Positions 6,677-14,591 of a stretch of DNA of 17,875 nucleotides are shown here, in pieces; the stretch's first letter is position 1; each line of letters opens with the position of its first letter. The DNA lies in NCBI GenBank assembly GCA_023431285.1, contig JAEYXN010000293.1, forward strand, positions 1 to 17,875, read 5' to 3'. The notes beneath the pieces were generated by a model that was not told where the DNA came from, searched no databases, and saw only the letters and a program-made list of their open reading frames with translations. The position numbers and the translations under genes were made by a program. The DNA is from Bacteroidota bacterium (lineage in GTDB: Bacteria; Bacteroidota; Bacteroidia; Cytophagales; Cyclobacteriaceae).

Positions 6677-9600
6677 TTTACCTCTGTATCTCCGCGGAAT
6701 CTGTGTTGCGCTATGCCTGCTTTCATGGGCGGCGAACGCCCAGATGGAAACTGTTATCCAGAAAGGCCACGAGCTCGCTGTGCTTGACATACAAGTAAGT
6801 AGTGACAGCAATTTCGTCGTATCCTCAAGTCGTGACAAGACTGCCAAGCTATGGGATCTTCAAACAGGGCGCGAGGTAAGAAGCTTCCTCGGCCATCAGG
6901 CTTCAGTCACATCGACTGCCATTTCTCCGGATATGAAATTCCTGATCAGTGGAAGCAACGACAAGACAATCAAGATCTGGGATTTGGTGACCGGGAAAGA
7001 ATCAAGGTCCATCGTCACTACGGACTATATCTCTTCCGTAGCTTTCGACCCGCGCGGTCGTTTCTTTGTTTATGGAGGATACAATGACACAGGTACTGGC
7101 GACACCGCGCGCGTCTTCAGCTGGCCAGCAGCCCTTCCGTTGGCGAAGTTCTCTGTCTATCCTGATAAGGGATTAGGAGCCGGTACTCATGTCACTTTCA
7201 GCAACAGTGGAAAGTATCTTGCCATTGGTGAGGATAATCGAAAGTTGACAATCTACTCAACCGCGAACTGGGAGCTCGTAAAGACGATAGAATATCCTTC
7301 CGGATCGTGCGGTGGATGCGGGACAATCTCGGCGTTCTCTCCTGATGACAAGTTTCTCTACATTGCCAGTGAGCATACGAAGCTTCGCAGGCTGAATCTC
7401 TCGACGATGGCGGTGGACGAGTATTACTCCGAGATCTCTGAGCTTCGGGGAATAGCTGTCTCAGGAGATGGTAAGTTGCTGGCACTGTCGACGGAGAAGA
7501 AGATTGATATTCTGAATTCGAAAGGGGATGTTGTTTCCACAGTGGAGGCACAGGAGAAGGGCAATTTCAACAGGGTTGCGTTTGCGCTTGATGGAAAAGT
7601 ATTGCTTATCGCATGTGATGACAATACTGTCATGCGGTGGAATTTTAGAGAAGGAAATTTCGCTAAACCTCTCGCAGGATTTCTCGCTGAGCAGGATCAG
7701 GGCGGACTGAACTACGATGCAAATTTCTACTGGGAAAGCCATATCGCACGATACATTCGCTATAAGAACAACCTTCTTCTCTCAAGAGATGGAAAAACGC
7801 TGATCAAAGGGAAATTCGGGACGACGGTTCGGCGTTGGGATATGGCCACCGGAAAGGCTGTGATGACCTACAGTAGCCACAAAAAAGCAGCGCTTTGCTA
7901 TGACCAGACGCGTGACGGAAAGATTCTCGTTTCGGGTGGAGGCGACGGGAAGATAGTGGTTTGGGATTTAGCGAAGGGAGACTCTCTTACGGTTATTCAA
8001 TCTTACCGGGAACCCATCTTCGACATTCATTTTAGCAATGATGAAACTAAGATCATTTCCTCCAGCTGGGATGGCACGATGAAAATTCATGATCGTGTCA
8101 CAGGTAAGATGGAAACCTTGTTTAATCTGGAGAATTCATCAGCGTATGTTTCATTGTTTCATCCTAATGATCTATACGTATTCACAGGGCAACTGGATAA
8201 CTCTCTTCAGATGTGGGAACGGGATACCCGGTCCGTTGTAAGGAGCTTTGTGGGGCATTCCGGAATCATTTCTTCGTTGGCTGTCACGAAGGACGGGCGA
8301 ACGCTGCTGAGCTCTTCGTGGGATGGTTCAGTCCGGCTCTGGGATATCGCCTCTGGTCTCGCAATAAGAAAGTTTGTTCATTCAACATCAGCAGTACACA
8401 CAGCTATTTTTAGTCCGCAGGAGAACCAGATCGTATCTGCTGGCGCTGATCGTGTGATACGTCTGTGGGATGCTGGTACGGGCACCGTATTGAAAAGCTT
8501 TCACGGGCACAATGCTGAAGTGACCTCCCTGATCTTTAGTCCTGACGGGAAAATGTTGCTAAGCCACAGTGTCGATGGCGTAATCAAATTCTGGAATCTT
8601 GAAACTGGTAAGGAATTCTTTGAGCATATCCACCTTGGAGAATTCGACTGGCTGGTTAAGAACCGGGATGGATATTTTAATGGAACAGATGGTGCACGAA
8701 AGTACATTCACTTTGTCGAGGGATTGCGAACTTATAGTGTAGATCAATTCTTTCATGAGTTCTATCGTCCCGACCTTTTACCAAAGATCTTTCAATCCCG
8801 CGGAGGAGATGGCGCGCCGAAGGGAATTGAAAACAAGCTAAAGAAGTCGCCTCCGCCGATTGTCAAGGTGGCCATTGTTCCTCTTCCAAATGAAAAGGCG
8901 GAACTGCTTGTGCGGATGATCAACTCGGGTAGCGGGGTTCAGAAGCTCCGGGTGATGCATAATGGAAAGAGTATCCCAATTCCGGAATCCGATGTCTCAT
9001 ATCCGAGAAAGGATGGGGAAGTGGTAACCTTCAAGAAAGAAGTCAGTTTGATTGGTGGGAATAATTCCTTTACGGCGATTGCATCTAATCTGGATAATGT
9101 TGAATCCGATCCGCGATCTGTTGAATTATTCACCGAATCGGAGACCCGACATAGCACATGTCATTTGCTGGCGGTGGGAATTAATGAGTATCGAAATCCT
9201 AAATTAAATCTCAACTACGCAAAACCTGACGCGGTATCGTTTTCGGAGATCGTGAATCAGAATGCAAATGCATTATTCAAGGAAATTAAAGTCCATACAC
9301 TCTATGATCGCGATGCAAGCAGGGCAAATATCCTGAATAAGCTCGATGAACTTGGCAGAGAGATTCAGCAGGAGGATGTGTTCATTTTATATTATGCGGG
9401 GCATGGGAGCATGGTTGATGATAAGTTTTACTTCATTCCTACGGAGAATCTGAGGCTTTTTGATGAGAATGGACTTCAGAAGGATGCGATCGAAGCTGGG
9501 ATCATTCAGCAGAAGCTCAAGAATATTCCAGCGCTAAAGCAACTTATTGTAATGGATGCGTGTCAATCCGGAGGATCGGTTGAATTGCTTGCGAATCGCG

Positions 9601-9911
9601 GTGCCAGTGAGGAAAAAGCCATTGCCCAGCTTTCGCGCAGTGCAGGTATCCATGTGCTTGCCTCAGCCGGCAGTGAGCAATTTGCCGCAGAGTTCACAGA
9701 ACTTGGGCACGGTCTTTTCACGTATGTGCTCATGCGGGCACTACAGGGTGAAGCCGATGGTGCTCCGCGTGATGGAAAGGTTACTATTTACGAGCTCAAG
9801 TCATATATAGACGATCAGGTTCCGGAGATGACCCGGAAGTTGAAAGGGAAACCACAATACCCTTATACATTTAGCCGCGGGCAGGACTTTCCCGTTGTGC
9901 TAAAGCCCTGA
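6609..9911 (+). CDS. Exported WD40-repeat protein with C-terminal caspase (C14) peptidase domain
   Basis: The 1100-residue protein starts with a basic stretch and a hydrophobic segment ending SWAANAQ (residues ~28-45), read as a signal peptide with a long n-region. About 14 WD40-type repeats follow (residues ~48-675), many with a clear SSSRDKTAKLWD-like end, enough for two seven-bladed propellers. A linker with a beta-sandwich-like segment (~735-845) leads to a caspase-like peptidase domain (~851-1100) with VGINEYRNP, catalytic His932 in YYAGHGS and catalytic Cys985 in MDACQSGG. Both catalytic residues are present, so it is predicted active; target unknown. The ATG at 6609 is the only ATG, GTG or TTG in frame before the hydrophobic segment, and it lies inside cdaA (68-base overlap). 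The repeats presumably bind partners or regulate the peptidase. Confidence 0.88.
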   Translation: MNLLTGKTCRKKRPSRRFRQNSDLPLYLRGICVALCLLSWAANAQMETVIQKGHELAVLDIQVSSDSNFVVSSSRDKTAKLWDLQTGREVRSFLGHQASVTSTAISPDMKFLISGSNDKTIKIWDLVTGKESRSIVTTDYISSVAFDPRGRFFVYGGYNDTGTGDTARVFSWPAALPLAKFSVYPDKGLGAGTHVTFSNSGKYLAIGEDNRKLTIYSTANWELVKTIEYPSGSCGGCGTISAFSPDDKFLYIASEHTKLRRLNLSTMAVDEYYSEISELRGIAVSGDGKLLALSTEKKIDILNSKGDVVSTVEAQEKGNFNRVAFALDGKVLLIACDDNTVMRWNFREGNFAKPLAGFLAEQDQGGLNYDANFYWESHIARYIRYKNNLLLSRDGKTLIKGKFGTTVRRWDMATGKAVMTYSSHKKAALCYDQTRDGKILVSGGGDGKIVVWDLAKGDSLTVIQSYREPIFDIHFSNDETKIISSSWDGTMKIHDRVTGKMETLFNLENSSAYVSLFHPNDLYVFTGQLDNSLQMWERDTRSVVRSFVGHSGIISSLAVTKDGRTLLSSSWDGSVRLWDIASGLAIRKFVHSTSAVHTAIFSPQENQIVSAGADRVIRLWDAGTGTVLKSFHGHNAEVTSLIFSPDGKMLLSHSVDGVIKFWNLETGKEFFEHIHLGEFDWLVKNRDGYFNGTDGARKYIHFVEGLRTYSVDQFFHEFYRPDLLPKIFQSRGGDGAPKGIENKLKKSPPPIVKVAIVPLPNEKAELLVRMINSGSGVQKLRVMHNGKSIPIPESDVSYPRKDGEVVTFKKEVSLIGGNNSFTAIASNLDNVESDPRSVELFTESETRHSTCHLLAVGINEYRNPKLNLNYAKPDAVSFSEIVNQNANALFKEIKVHTLYDRDASRANILNKLDELGREIQQEDVFILYYAGHGSMVDDKFYFIPTENLRLFDENGLQKDAIEAGIIQQKLKNIPALKQLIVMDACQSGGSVELLANRGASEEKAIAQLSRSAGIHVLASAGSEQFAAEFTELGHGLFTYVLMRALQGEADGAPRDGKVTIYELKSYIDDQVPEMTRKLKGKPQYPYTFSRGQDFPVVLKP
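6679..6686 (+). promoter_or_regulatory. Promoter-like box just after cdaA
   Basis: TACCTCTG is one mismatch from TAnnTTTG and sits 3 bases past the cdaA stop codon. If active it would lie inside the called WD40-caspase reading frame and imply a start downstream of 6609, but no ATG, GTG or TTG follows in frame before the signal-peptide end. It may be a chance match. Confidence 0.25.
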
Positions 9912-9917
9912 GGTTTG

Positions 9918-9925
9918 TAACTTGC
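9918..9925 (+). promoter_or_regulatory. Candidate promoter (TTG ... TAACTTGC) for the 144-residue membrane protein
   Basis: TAACTTGC resembles TAnnTTTG and has a TTG at 9895, 23 bases upstream, where a -33 element is expected. It ends 44 bases before the ATG at 9970. Confidence 0.4.
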
Positions 9926-9969
9926 AGCTGGATATTTCGTAAGATCGATAGGTTTAAGCGCGTTGGATT

Positions 9970-10404
9970 ATGGTTGAAGCAAGCCCGGTTAAATTCTACT
10001 TTGCAAAATATTTCCTCCTCGCGGTCGCACTCGTGCAACTGATGACAGGCTTTGTCCTGCTTTATCTTGACGAGTTCACCCTCTTCAATTTTGCTTTCGA
10101 TAGCATGTTCATCTTCCTTGGTATTCTGCTTGTGATCCTGTTTGCGAAGGTGAGCGAAAAGATCAAGCGTGTTGCTATCGGTAAGAACAAGTTTGTCATT
10201 CTTGAAGGACACTATAACATCCGGTTCGAATGGCCTGAAGTGAAGTCCATACAAATCGTTCCCATTCTCAATCTGTGCAGAGTGAGGTTCCGTGGTAAAA
10301 AAGATAATCTTTACTTTTTCTCTACCGCGACTGTTCGGTCTGCGCTGGAAAAACTTTCCGTAAGAGCTGAAAAAAGCAAGACGTTGAGCCGTTCTGTGAA
10401 TTAA
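9970..10404 (+). CDS. Small membrane protein with two helices and a PH-like tail
   Basis: The 144-residue protein has two hydrophobic segments (about residues 11-32 and 41-60). After KVSEKIKR comes a mostly beta-stranded tail, including KFVILEGHYNIRFEWPEVKSI, and a final basic helix. This layout resembles small bacterial membrane proteins with a PH-like domain, but I do not recognise a named family and assign no function. It begins 58 bases after the WD40-caspase with its own promoter-like sequence, and ends one base before the convergent kbl gene. Confidence 0.7.
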   Translation: MVEASPVKFYFAKYFLLAVALVQLMTGFVLLYLDEFTLFNFAFDSMFIFLGILLVILFAKVSEKIKRVAIGKNKFVILEGHYNIRFEWPEVKSIQIVPILNLCRVRFRGKKDNLYFFSTATVRSALEKLSVRAEKSKTLSRSVN

Positions 10405-10405
10405 A

Positions 10406-11602
10406 TCACTTCAATACTCCAAGTTCTTTTCCTGCTTCTGTGAATGCTTTGATTGCTTTCTCAAGGTGTTCCTTCGTATGCGCTGCTGAAATTTGTACGC
10501 GGATGCGCGCCTTTCCTTTGGGAACCACAGGGTAGAAGAATCCAATGACATAGATACCCTTCTCCAGGAGGGTCTCGGCGAACTTCTGAGCCAATGGCGC
10601 TTCGTAAAGCATGATCGGAACGATGGGATGCACCCCGGGCGTGATGTCGAATCCTGCCGCAGTCATTTTCTCACGGAAGTATTGTGTGTTCTCTTCCAGG
10701 CGGTCTCGTAGCTCTGTGGTCTCAGACAGCATGTCAAACACTTCAATCGACGCGCCGACAATTGCTGGAGCCAGTGTATTCGAAAACAGGTATGGGCGTG
10801 ATCGTTGACGCAATAGTTCAATGATCTCTTTCTTTCCTGATGTAAATCCCCCGGAAGCGCCGCCCAACGCCTTGCCTAGAGTACCAGTGATAATGTCCAC
10901 ACGATCTATCACGTTGCATAGCTCCGGAACGCCCCGTCCTGTCTTGCCGAGGAAACCTGTACAATGGCTTTCGTCGGTCATCACTAGGGCGTCATATTCG
11001 TCAGCGAGGTCGCATATCTTGTCGAGTTGAGCAATCGTGCCATCCATGGAGAATGCGCCATCCGTGACGATCATGATATTCCTGGCATTCGCGGCACGAG
11101 CATCCTCAAGTTGTTTTCTCAGATCAGCCATATCATTATGCTTATACCTGTAGCGCATCGCTTTACAGAGGCGTACCCCGTCGATGATAGAAGCGTGATT
11201 AAGCTCATCGGAAATAATTGCGTCCTCGGCACCAAGGAGAGGTTCGAAGACGCCTCCGTTCGCGTCGAAAGCCGCGGCATATAGGATGGTGTCTTCAGTA
11301 TGAAGGAACTCAGAGATCTTTTGTTCAAGAATTTTGTGAGTATCCTGGGTACCACAGATAAACCGAACTGACGACATCCCATAGCCATGGGTATCGATCG
11401 CACGTTTTGCTGCTTCAATGACGCGGGGATGGGAAGACAATCCCAGGTAGTTATTAGCACAGAAGTTAATTACCCTTAGTCCGTCGGAAGTTTGAATCTC
11501 TGCCCCCTGAGGAGTAGTGATTATTCTTTCTCTCTTATAAAGGCCAGCTTCCTTAATGCCGGAAAGCTCGTTCTCCAGCTGTGATTTTATCTTCTTGTAC
11601 AT
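10406..11602 (-). CDS. kbl: 2-amino-3-ketobutyrate CoA ligase (glycine C-acetyltransferase)
   Basis: The 398-residue PLP enzyme of the alpha-oxoamine synthase family cleaves 2-amino-3-oxobutyrate with CoA to glycine and acetyl-CoA, the second step of threonine breakdown. Landmarks: [12 protein letters not shown] (48-59), His136 in [10 protein letters not shown] stacking on PLP, Asp210 and His213 in TDESHCTG, and the PLP lysine Lys244 in [10 protein letters not shown]. Length and lysine position match the E. coli enzyme. The first-step dehydrogenase lies just upstream on the opposite strand, which supports Kbl over 8-amino-7-oxononanoate synthase or serine palmitoyltransferase. It starts 2 bases after a small upstream gene stops, so the two are surely co-transcribed. 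Confidence 0.95.
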   Translation of the reverse strand: MYKKIKSQLENELSGIKEAGLYKRERIITTPQGAEIQTSDGLRVINFCANNYLGLSSHPRVIEAAKRAIDTHGYGMSSVRFICGTQDTHKILEQKISEFLHTEDTILYAAAFDANGGVFEPLLGAEDAIISDELNHASIIDGVRLCKAMRYRYKHNDMADLRKQLEDARAANARNIMIVTDGAFSMDGTIAQLDKICDLADEYDALVMTDESHCTGFLGKTGRGVPELCNVIDRVDIITGTLGKALGGASGGFTSGKKEIIELLRQRSRPYLFSNTLAPAIVGASIEVFDMLSETTELRDRLEENTQYFREKMTAAGFDITPGVHPIVPIMLYEAPLAQKFAETLLEKGIYVIGFFYPVVPKGKARIRVQISAAHTKEHLEKAIKAFTEAGKELGVLK

Positions 11603-11604
11603 TC

Positions 11605-11934
11605 TTAGCTCATTTTTGGTTTGGGTCGGAAGACTGGTCTTGCGACCGCTGGTTTTGGCGGGGGCGCTTTTTCTTCGTTAGGCAAAACAGTGGGGGCTTC
11701 CTGCGAAGTTGAGGTTGCGGGGTGACCTGTTGGTTGTTCTGGCTTTTTAGTTTCCTCGACCCTAAGGGGATACTTTCGTCTTATCGGATTGATCAGATAA
11801 AGCTTTTGTGAAGTAAAGCTGGAAGGATGGACCTGATCAAATTCGGCCTGCCAGCTTTCCCAGAGGGCTGCCTCTTCACTCTTGAAAAGGGAGGAATCAA
11901 TTTTTTTCGAACAGAGATACTCTTCAAAATTCAC
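11605..11934 (-). CDS. Small protein with proline-rich tail, co-transcribed with kbl
   Basis: The 109-residue protein uses a GTG start. The N-terminal half (to about residue 57) looks like a compact conserved module, with [29 protein letters not shown] and [14 protein letters not shown]. The rest is disordered, rich in Pro, Glu, Lys and Thr, ending [10 protein letters not shown]. There is no signal peptide or membrane segment, so it is probably cytoplasmic. The gene ends 2 bases before the kbl start. I recall similar short proteins in related Bacteroidota but no assigned function. The tail could be a flexible linker or binding segment; that is inference. Confidence 0.7.
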   Translation of the reverse strand: MNFEEYLCSKKIDSSLFKSEEAALWESWQAEFDQVHPSSFTSQKLYLINPIRRKYPLRVEETKKPEQPTGHPATSTSQEAPTVLPNEEKAPPPKPAVARPVFRPKPKMS

Positions 11935-11937
11935 GAC

Positions 11938-11945
11938 GCAAGTTA
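11938..11945 (-). promoter_or_regulatory. Candidate -7 box for the small protein-kbl operon
   Basis: Read on the minus strand this is TAACTTGC, ending 3 bases before the GTG start at 11934. The same octamer stands before the gene at 9970. No good -33 TTG is at the right distance. Confidence 0.35.
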
Positions 11946-11955
11946 ATTGAAAACC

Positions 11956-11973
11956 GCCTAACGTATATTAGGC
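11956..11973. promoter_or_regulatory. Perfect dyad GCCTAA-N6-TTAGGC between divergent threonine-catabolism genes
   Basis: Two perfect 6-base arms (11956-11961 and 11968-11973) flank a CGTATA spacer in the 77-base gap between the kbl operon and the threonine dehydrogenase gene. The dyad falls in or near the expected -33 regions on both sides. It fits a binding site for a dimeric regulator controlling both genes. No regulator gene is in the window. Confidence 0.45.
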
Positions 11974-11988
11974 AATGTTAAATTTTGG

Positions 11989-11996
11989 TAATTTCG
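11989..11996 (+). promoter_or_regulatory. Candidate -7 box for the threonine dehydrogenase gene
   Basis: TAATTTCG is one mismatch from TAnnTTTG and ends 15 bases before the ATG at 12012. The right arm of the dyad is 21 bases upstream, where a -33 element would be. Confidence 0.45.
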
Positions 11997-12011
11997 CGAC
12001 CTATTCAAACA

Positions 12012-12971
12012 ATGGAAAAGGAAAGAATTCTAGTAATCGGTGCCGGAGGGCAGTTGGGGTCGGAACTTACAGAGCAGCTTGCCGCAAAGTTTGGAGTTGA
12101 GAATGTGGTACCCACCGATATCAAGGAGCCTGTCTCGCATCGATATCAGAATTTCGAGGCGTTGGATGTGCTGAATCAGTCTGCGTTAAACGCGTTCATC
12201 AAGAAGAACAGGTTTACGCAGATGTACCATCTGGCTGCAGTCCTTTCTGCTACCGGAGAAAAGAACCCCGCCTTTGCATGGCGACTTAATATGGACGGTT
12301 TATTCCACGTGCTTGAAGCCGCTGTCAATTTTAAGATATCTAAAGTTTACTGGCCTAGTTCGATCGCTGTATTTGGACCAGGCACCCCCCGTGAGAATAC
12401 ACCTCAGGATACGGTAATGGATCCTACTACGGTTTATGGAATCAGCAAACTGGCAGGGGAGCGGTGGTGTGCCTGGTATCATAATAAATACGGTCTGGAT
12501 GTGCGAAGCATTCGGTACCCGGGTTTGATTGGATACAAAAGCGCTCCCGGTGGAGGAACAACGGACTATGCTGTTGATATTTTTTTCAAGGCTCTTGCGG
12601 AAAAGAAGTATGAATGCTTTCTGCGTGAAGACACCCGTCTTCCAATGATGTATATGGATGATGCCATCAAGGCGACACTGGATTTGATGGACGCCCCTTC
12701 TGAAAGTATTAAGATCCGTTCCAGTTACAATATCGCTTCAATGAGTTTTACTCCTTCAGAGATTGCGAGAGAGATCAAGGAAGTGATGCATGAATTTTCT
12801 ATTGTTTATAAACCGGATTTCCGACAGCAGATAGCCGACACGTGGCCTGCCTCAATCGATGACTCCCGCGCCAGATCCGACTGGGGCTGGAAGCCATCGT
12901 TCGACTTAAAGGCAATGACTCATGAAATCCTGGCCAAGCTCCCACACTATCATTTTCAGCATTCAGATTAG
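12012..12971 (+). CDS. tdh: L-threonine 3-dehydrogenase, epimerase-like (extended SDR) type
   Basis: From the ATG at 12012 the protein is 319 residues. It has the NAD-binding GAGGQLG (10-16), Asp36 for the NAD ribose, SSIAVFG with Ser116/117, and the YGISK pair Tyr142 and Lys146 of an extended short-chain dehydrogenase. Sequence style and length match the UDP-galactose-epimerase-like threonine dehydrogenases known from Flavobacterium, which oxidise threonine to 2-amino-3-oxobutyrate. The divergent neighbour kbl uses exactly that product, which strongly supports this over a sugar epimerase. A TTG at 11985 would add nine residues but lies before the promoter-like box. The stop codon overlaps that of the convergent T9SS gene. 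Confidence 0.88.
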   Translation: MEKERILVIGAGGQLGSELTEQLAAKFGVENVVPTDIKEPVSHRYQNFEALDVLNQSALNAFIKKNRFTQMYHLAAVLSATGEKNPAFAWRLNMDGLFHVLEAAVNFKISKVYWPSSIAVFGPGTPRENTPQDTVMDPTTVYGISKLAGERWCAWYHNKYGLDVRSIRYPGLIGYKSAPGGGTTDYAVDIFFKALAEKKYECFLREDTRLPMMYMDDAIKATLDLMDAPSESIKIRSSYNIASMSFTPSEIAREIKEVMHEFSIVYKPDFRQQIADTWPASIDDSRARSDWGWKPSFDLKAMTHEILAKLPHYHFQHSD

Positions 12972-14344
12972 TGAACCACTAATCTCTGGCGTAAATCTGT
13001 TTGAGAGTTCTTCACGACAACGATATACACTCCCGAAGGAAGGTCTGACGGGATTATTGTCTCGAATCCTGAGATCTCAGATCGATAGACCTCTTTTCCG
13101 GCGTTATCCATGATGCGGATGAAGGTCTTTTGATTCGGTTCGAAGTTGAGTTTTACTTTCGTCTCATTCAGGGAAGAAGTCGGGTTTGGATAGATATCAA
13201 TGTTTTCAACCGACTCCATTGTAATCATAGTGATGTTGAAATACTGTGCGGTCAGGTCAAAATCAACTTCTTTCAGGCGATAGTAGTTACGTCCTGTGAG
13301 AGGGTTATTATCAATGAATGAATAAGTCTGTTTAACCTGGCTGTTACCAACAGCTTTCACATGACCGATAGTCACGAAATCGCGGCCGTTGGAAGATCTT
13401 TCAATTTCGAAGAAGTCTGCGCTCTTCTCCATCGTAGTTGCCCAGCTGCACAGAACGGATTGGTCCGCTTGAACGGTAGATCTGAAATAAAGCAGGGTTA
13501 CAGGAAGAGTACTGTTTGGTAAGTTAGAAACCCAATTGAAGAACGGAGGGTTCGTCGTTTGCATGACGTTCTCATCGCCTTTGTTGCCCGTAGTATTCGA
13601 GCCACCGCCTGTATTCGAGATGGTTCCGCCGACGTATAAGCCGTAAGGGTTTGTGGTGTTATTGTTTACGATATTGCTACCGTTTCCGGTTAGATTAATA
13701 TTTCCGTCTATGTAAACCTGTCCTCCATTATTAATTGTAAAGAGCGTTCCGCCACCGGATCCAGTGACGTTGCCGAAGATCGCGACGCGACCGTTTCTGT
13801 CAACCAGAACGTCCCCGCTTGAGTTTGATACCAGGTTTCCATATACAACGAGGTCTGCATATGGTGACGGAGGAGCGGCCGCGTTAGTTCCAACGGTAAG
13901 ATAACGGTCGCTGTTCACAGTCAAGGTTTGCAGGACCACCACTTTCCCGCCGGGCATTATCCTCAGATTAGATCCAAGAGTTGCATTTCCTGTAATGTAA
14001 AGGGTTCCGTAAACATTTACGGTAGCTCCGCCTCCCACAGTAAAATTGCCGTTAATGGTGAGCGTTTTATTGGCCGCGATATTAAGGGTTGGGCTACCAG
14101 TCGTGTAATTTGCATTCATCGTGATGTCATGATTGACATTGATGGTTCCGGATCCCTGGCCTGTCGTTGCCGGGGTCATTGGACCCCAGTTGGAAATGCG
14201 GGTCCAGGATCCGGTCGTGGTCCAGTTTCCGTTTGACGCTGTATTGTAATCCTGGGCCAGGACTTCTGACACGGGGAAAAAAGTGGCAGCAAGAAACAGG
14301 CAGCAGCCTATTGCTACGTAAAAGGTTAGATTGGGCGACTTCAT
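12968..14344 (-). CDS. Secreted beta-solenoid protein with type IX secretion sorting domain
   Basis: The 458-residue protein has a signal peptide cleaved after VLA at about residue 30. A Gly/Asn/Thr-rich region (~60-260) of repeated short strands such as TLTINGNFTVGGGATVNVYG looks like a parallel beta-helix, as in adhesins. A fibronectin-like module follows (~280-376; LPVTLLYF, then FEIERSSNGRDFVTIG and YYRLKEVDFD). It ends in a type A T9SS C-terminal domain (382-458: IDIYPNPTSS, DLPSGVYIVVV, RLVVH). It should be exported through the Sec and type IX systems to the cell surface or medium, with the tail removed. Ligand unknown. The gene is alone on its strand, and its stop overlaps that of tdh by 4 bases. 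Confidence 0.88.
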   Translation of the reverse strand: MKSPNLTFYVAIGCCLFLAATFFPVSEVLAQDYNTASNGNWTTTGSWTRISNWGPMTPATTGQGSGTINVNHDITMNANYTTGSPTLNIAANKTLTINGNFTVGGGATVNVYGTLYITGNATLGSNLRIMPGGKVVVLQTLTVNSDRYLTVGTNAAAPPSPYADLVVYGNLVSNSSGDVLVDRNGRVAIFGNVTGSGGGTLFTINNGGQVYIDGNINLTGNGSNIVNNNTTNPYGLYVGGTISNTGGGSNTTGNKGDENVMQTTNPPFFNWVSNLPNSTLPVTLLYFRSTVQADQSVLCSWATTMEKSADFFEIERSSNGRDFVTIGHVKAVGNSQVKQTYSFIDNNPLTGRNYYRLKEVDFDLTAQYFNITMITMESVENIDIYPNPTSSLNETKVKLNFEPNQKTFIRIMDNAGKEVYRSEISGFETIIPSDLPSGVYIVVVKNSQTDLRQRLVVH

Positions 14345-14591
14345 GACGGACCAGGCAACAAAAACGATGCAATATCGACAAAAAGTTAATAATTGCTTAC
14401 ATCGGCATGGAATCGCCTTTTTGCCAAGGAAGTGCTAAGAATTCGTCTCGATCTGAGAATATTTTTTCTGAACGGGAAGGATTGCCAGGTTTTGGAATGA
14501 TACTAGGCGAAAAATAAGCTGGGCAGACCCCCGTCGATTGAATTCTAGGAAGTTCTCAATAAGTTGCGCGTCCAATAAACACTCTTTCCGC
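14345..14591. other. Divergent intergenic region between the T9SS gene and enoyl-CoA hydratase
   Basis: This 247-base gap holds no convincing gene. On the minus strand TAACTTTT (14381-14388) is a possible -7 box for the T9SS gene, about 36 bases from its ATG. On the plus strand a better promoter candidate stands at 14538-14567. I saw no RNA gene or riboswitch. Confidence 0.4.
14538..14567 (+). promoter_or_regulatory. Candidate promoter (TTG ... TAAGTTGC) for the enoyl-CoA hydratase operon
   Basis: A TTG at 14538-14540 and TAAGTTGC at 14560-14567 have the spacing of a Bacteroidota -33/-7 pair. The second box is the same TAnnTTGC variant seen at 9918. It ends 24 bases before the ATG at 14592. 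Confidence 0.4.

Noticed and set aside
4906..9911. folP-cdaA-caspase as a cyclic-dinucleotide anti-phage defence system
   Set aside because: CdaA here is the housekeeping membrane type next to folP, the caspase appears exported and so separated from cytoplasmic c-di-AMP, and no sensor or other defence gene is present.
11985..12011. TTG start nine codons upstream for the threonine dehydrogenase
   Set aside because: The promoter-like TAATTTCG would lie inside it, and the ATG at 12012 places the NAD-binding motif at the usual position.
12012..12971. UDP-sugar epimerase for surface polysaccharide
   Set aside because: The fold is shared, but adjacency to kbl and resemblance to Flavobacterium-type threonine dehydrogenase fit better.
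14445..14466. TCTC-GATCT-GAGA hairpin followed by a T run as a terminator
   Set aside because: The stem is only 4 bases, and no plus-strand gene ends just before it; the upstream gene is on the other strand.
14538..14591. TTG start for enoyl-CoA hydratase
   Set aside because: The extra 18 residues do not resemble the family, and a promoter candidate overlaps them.
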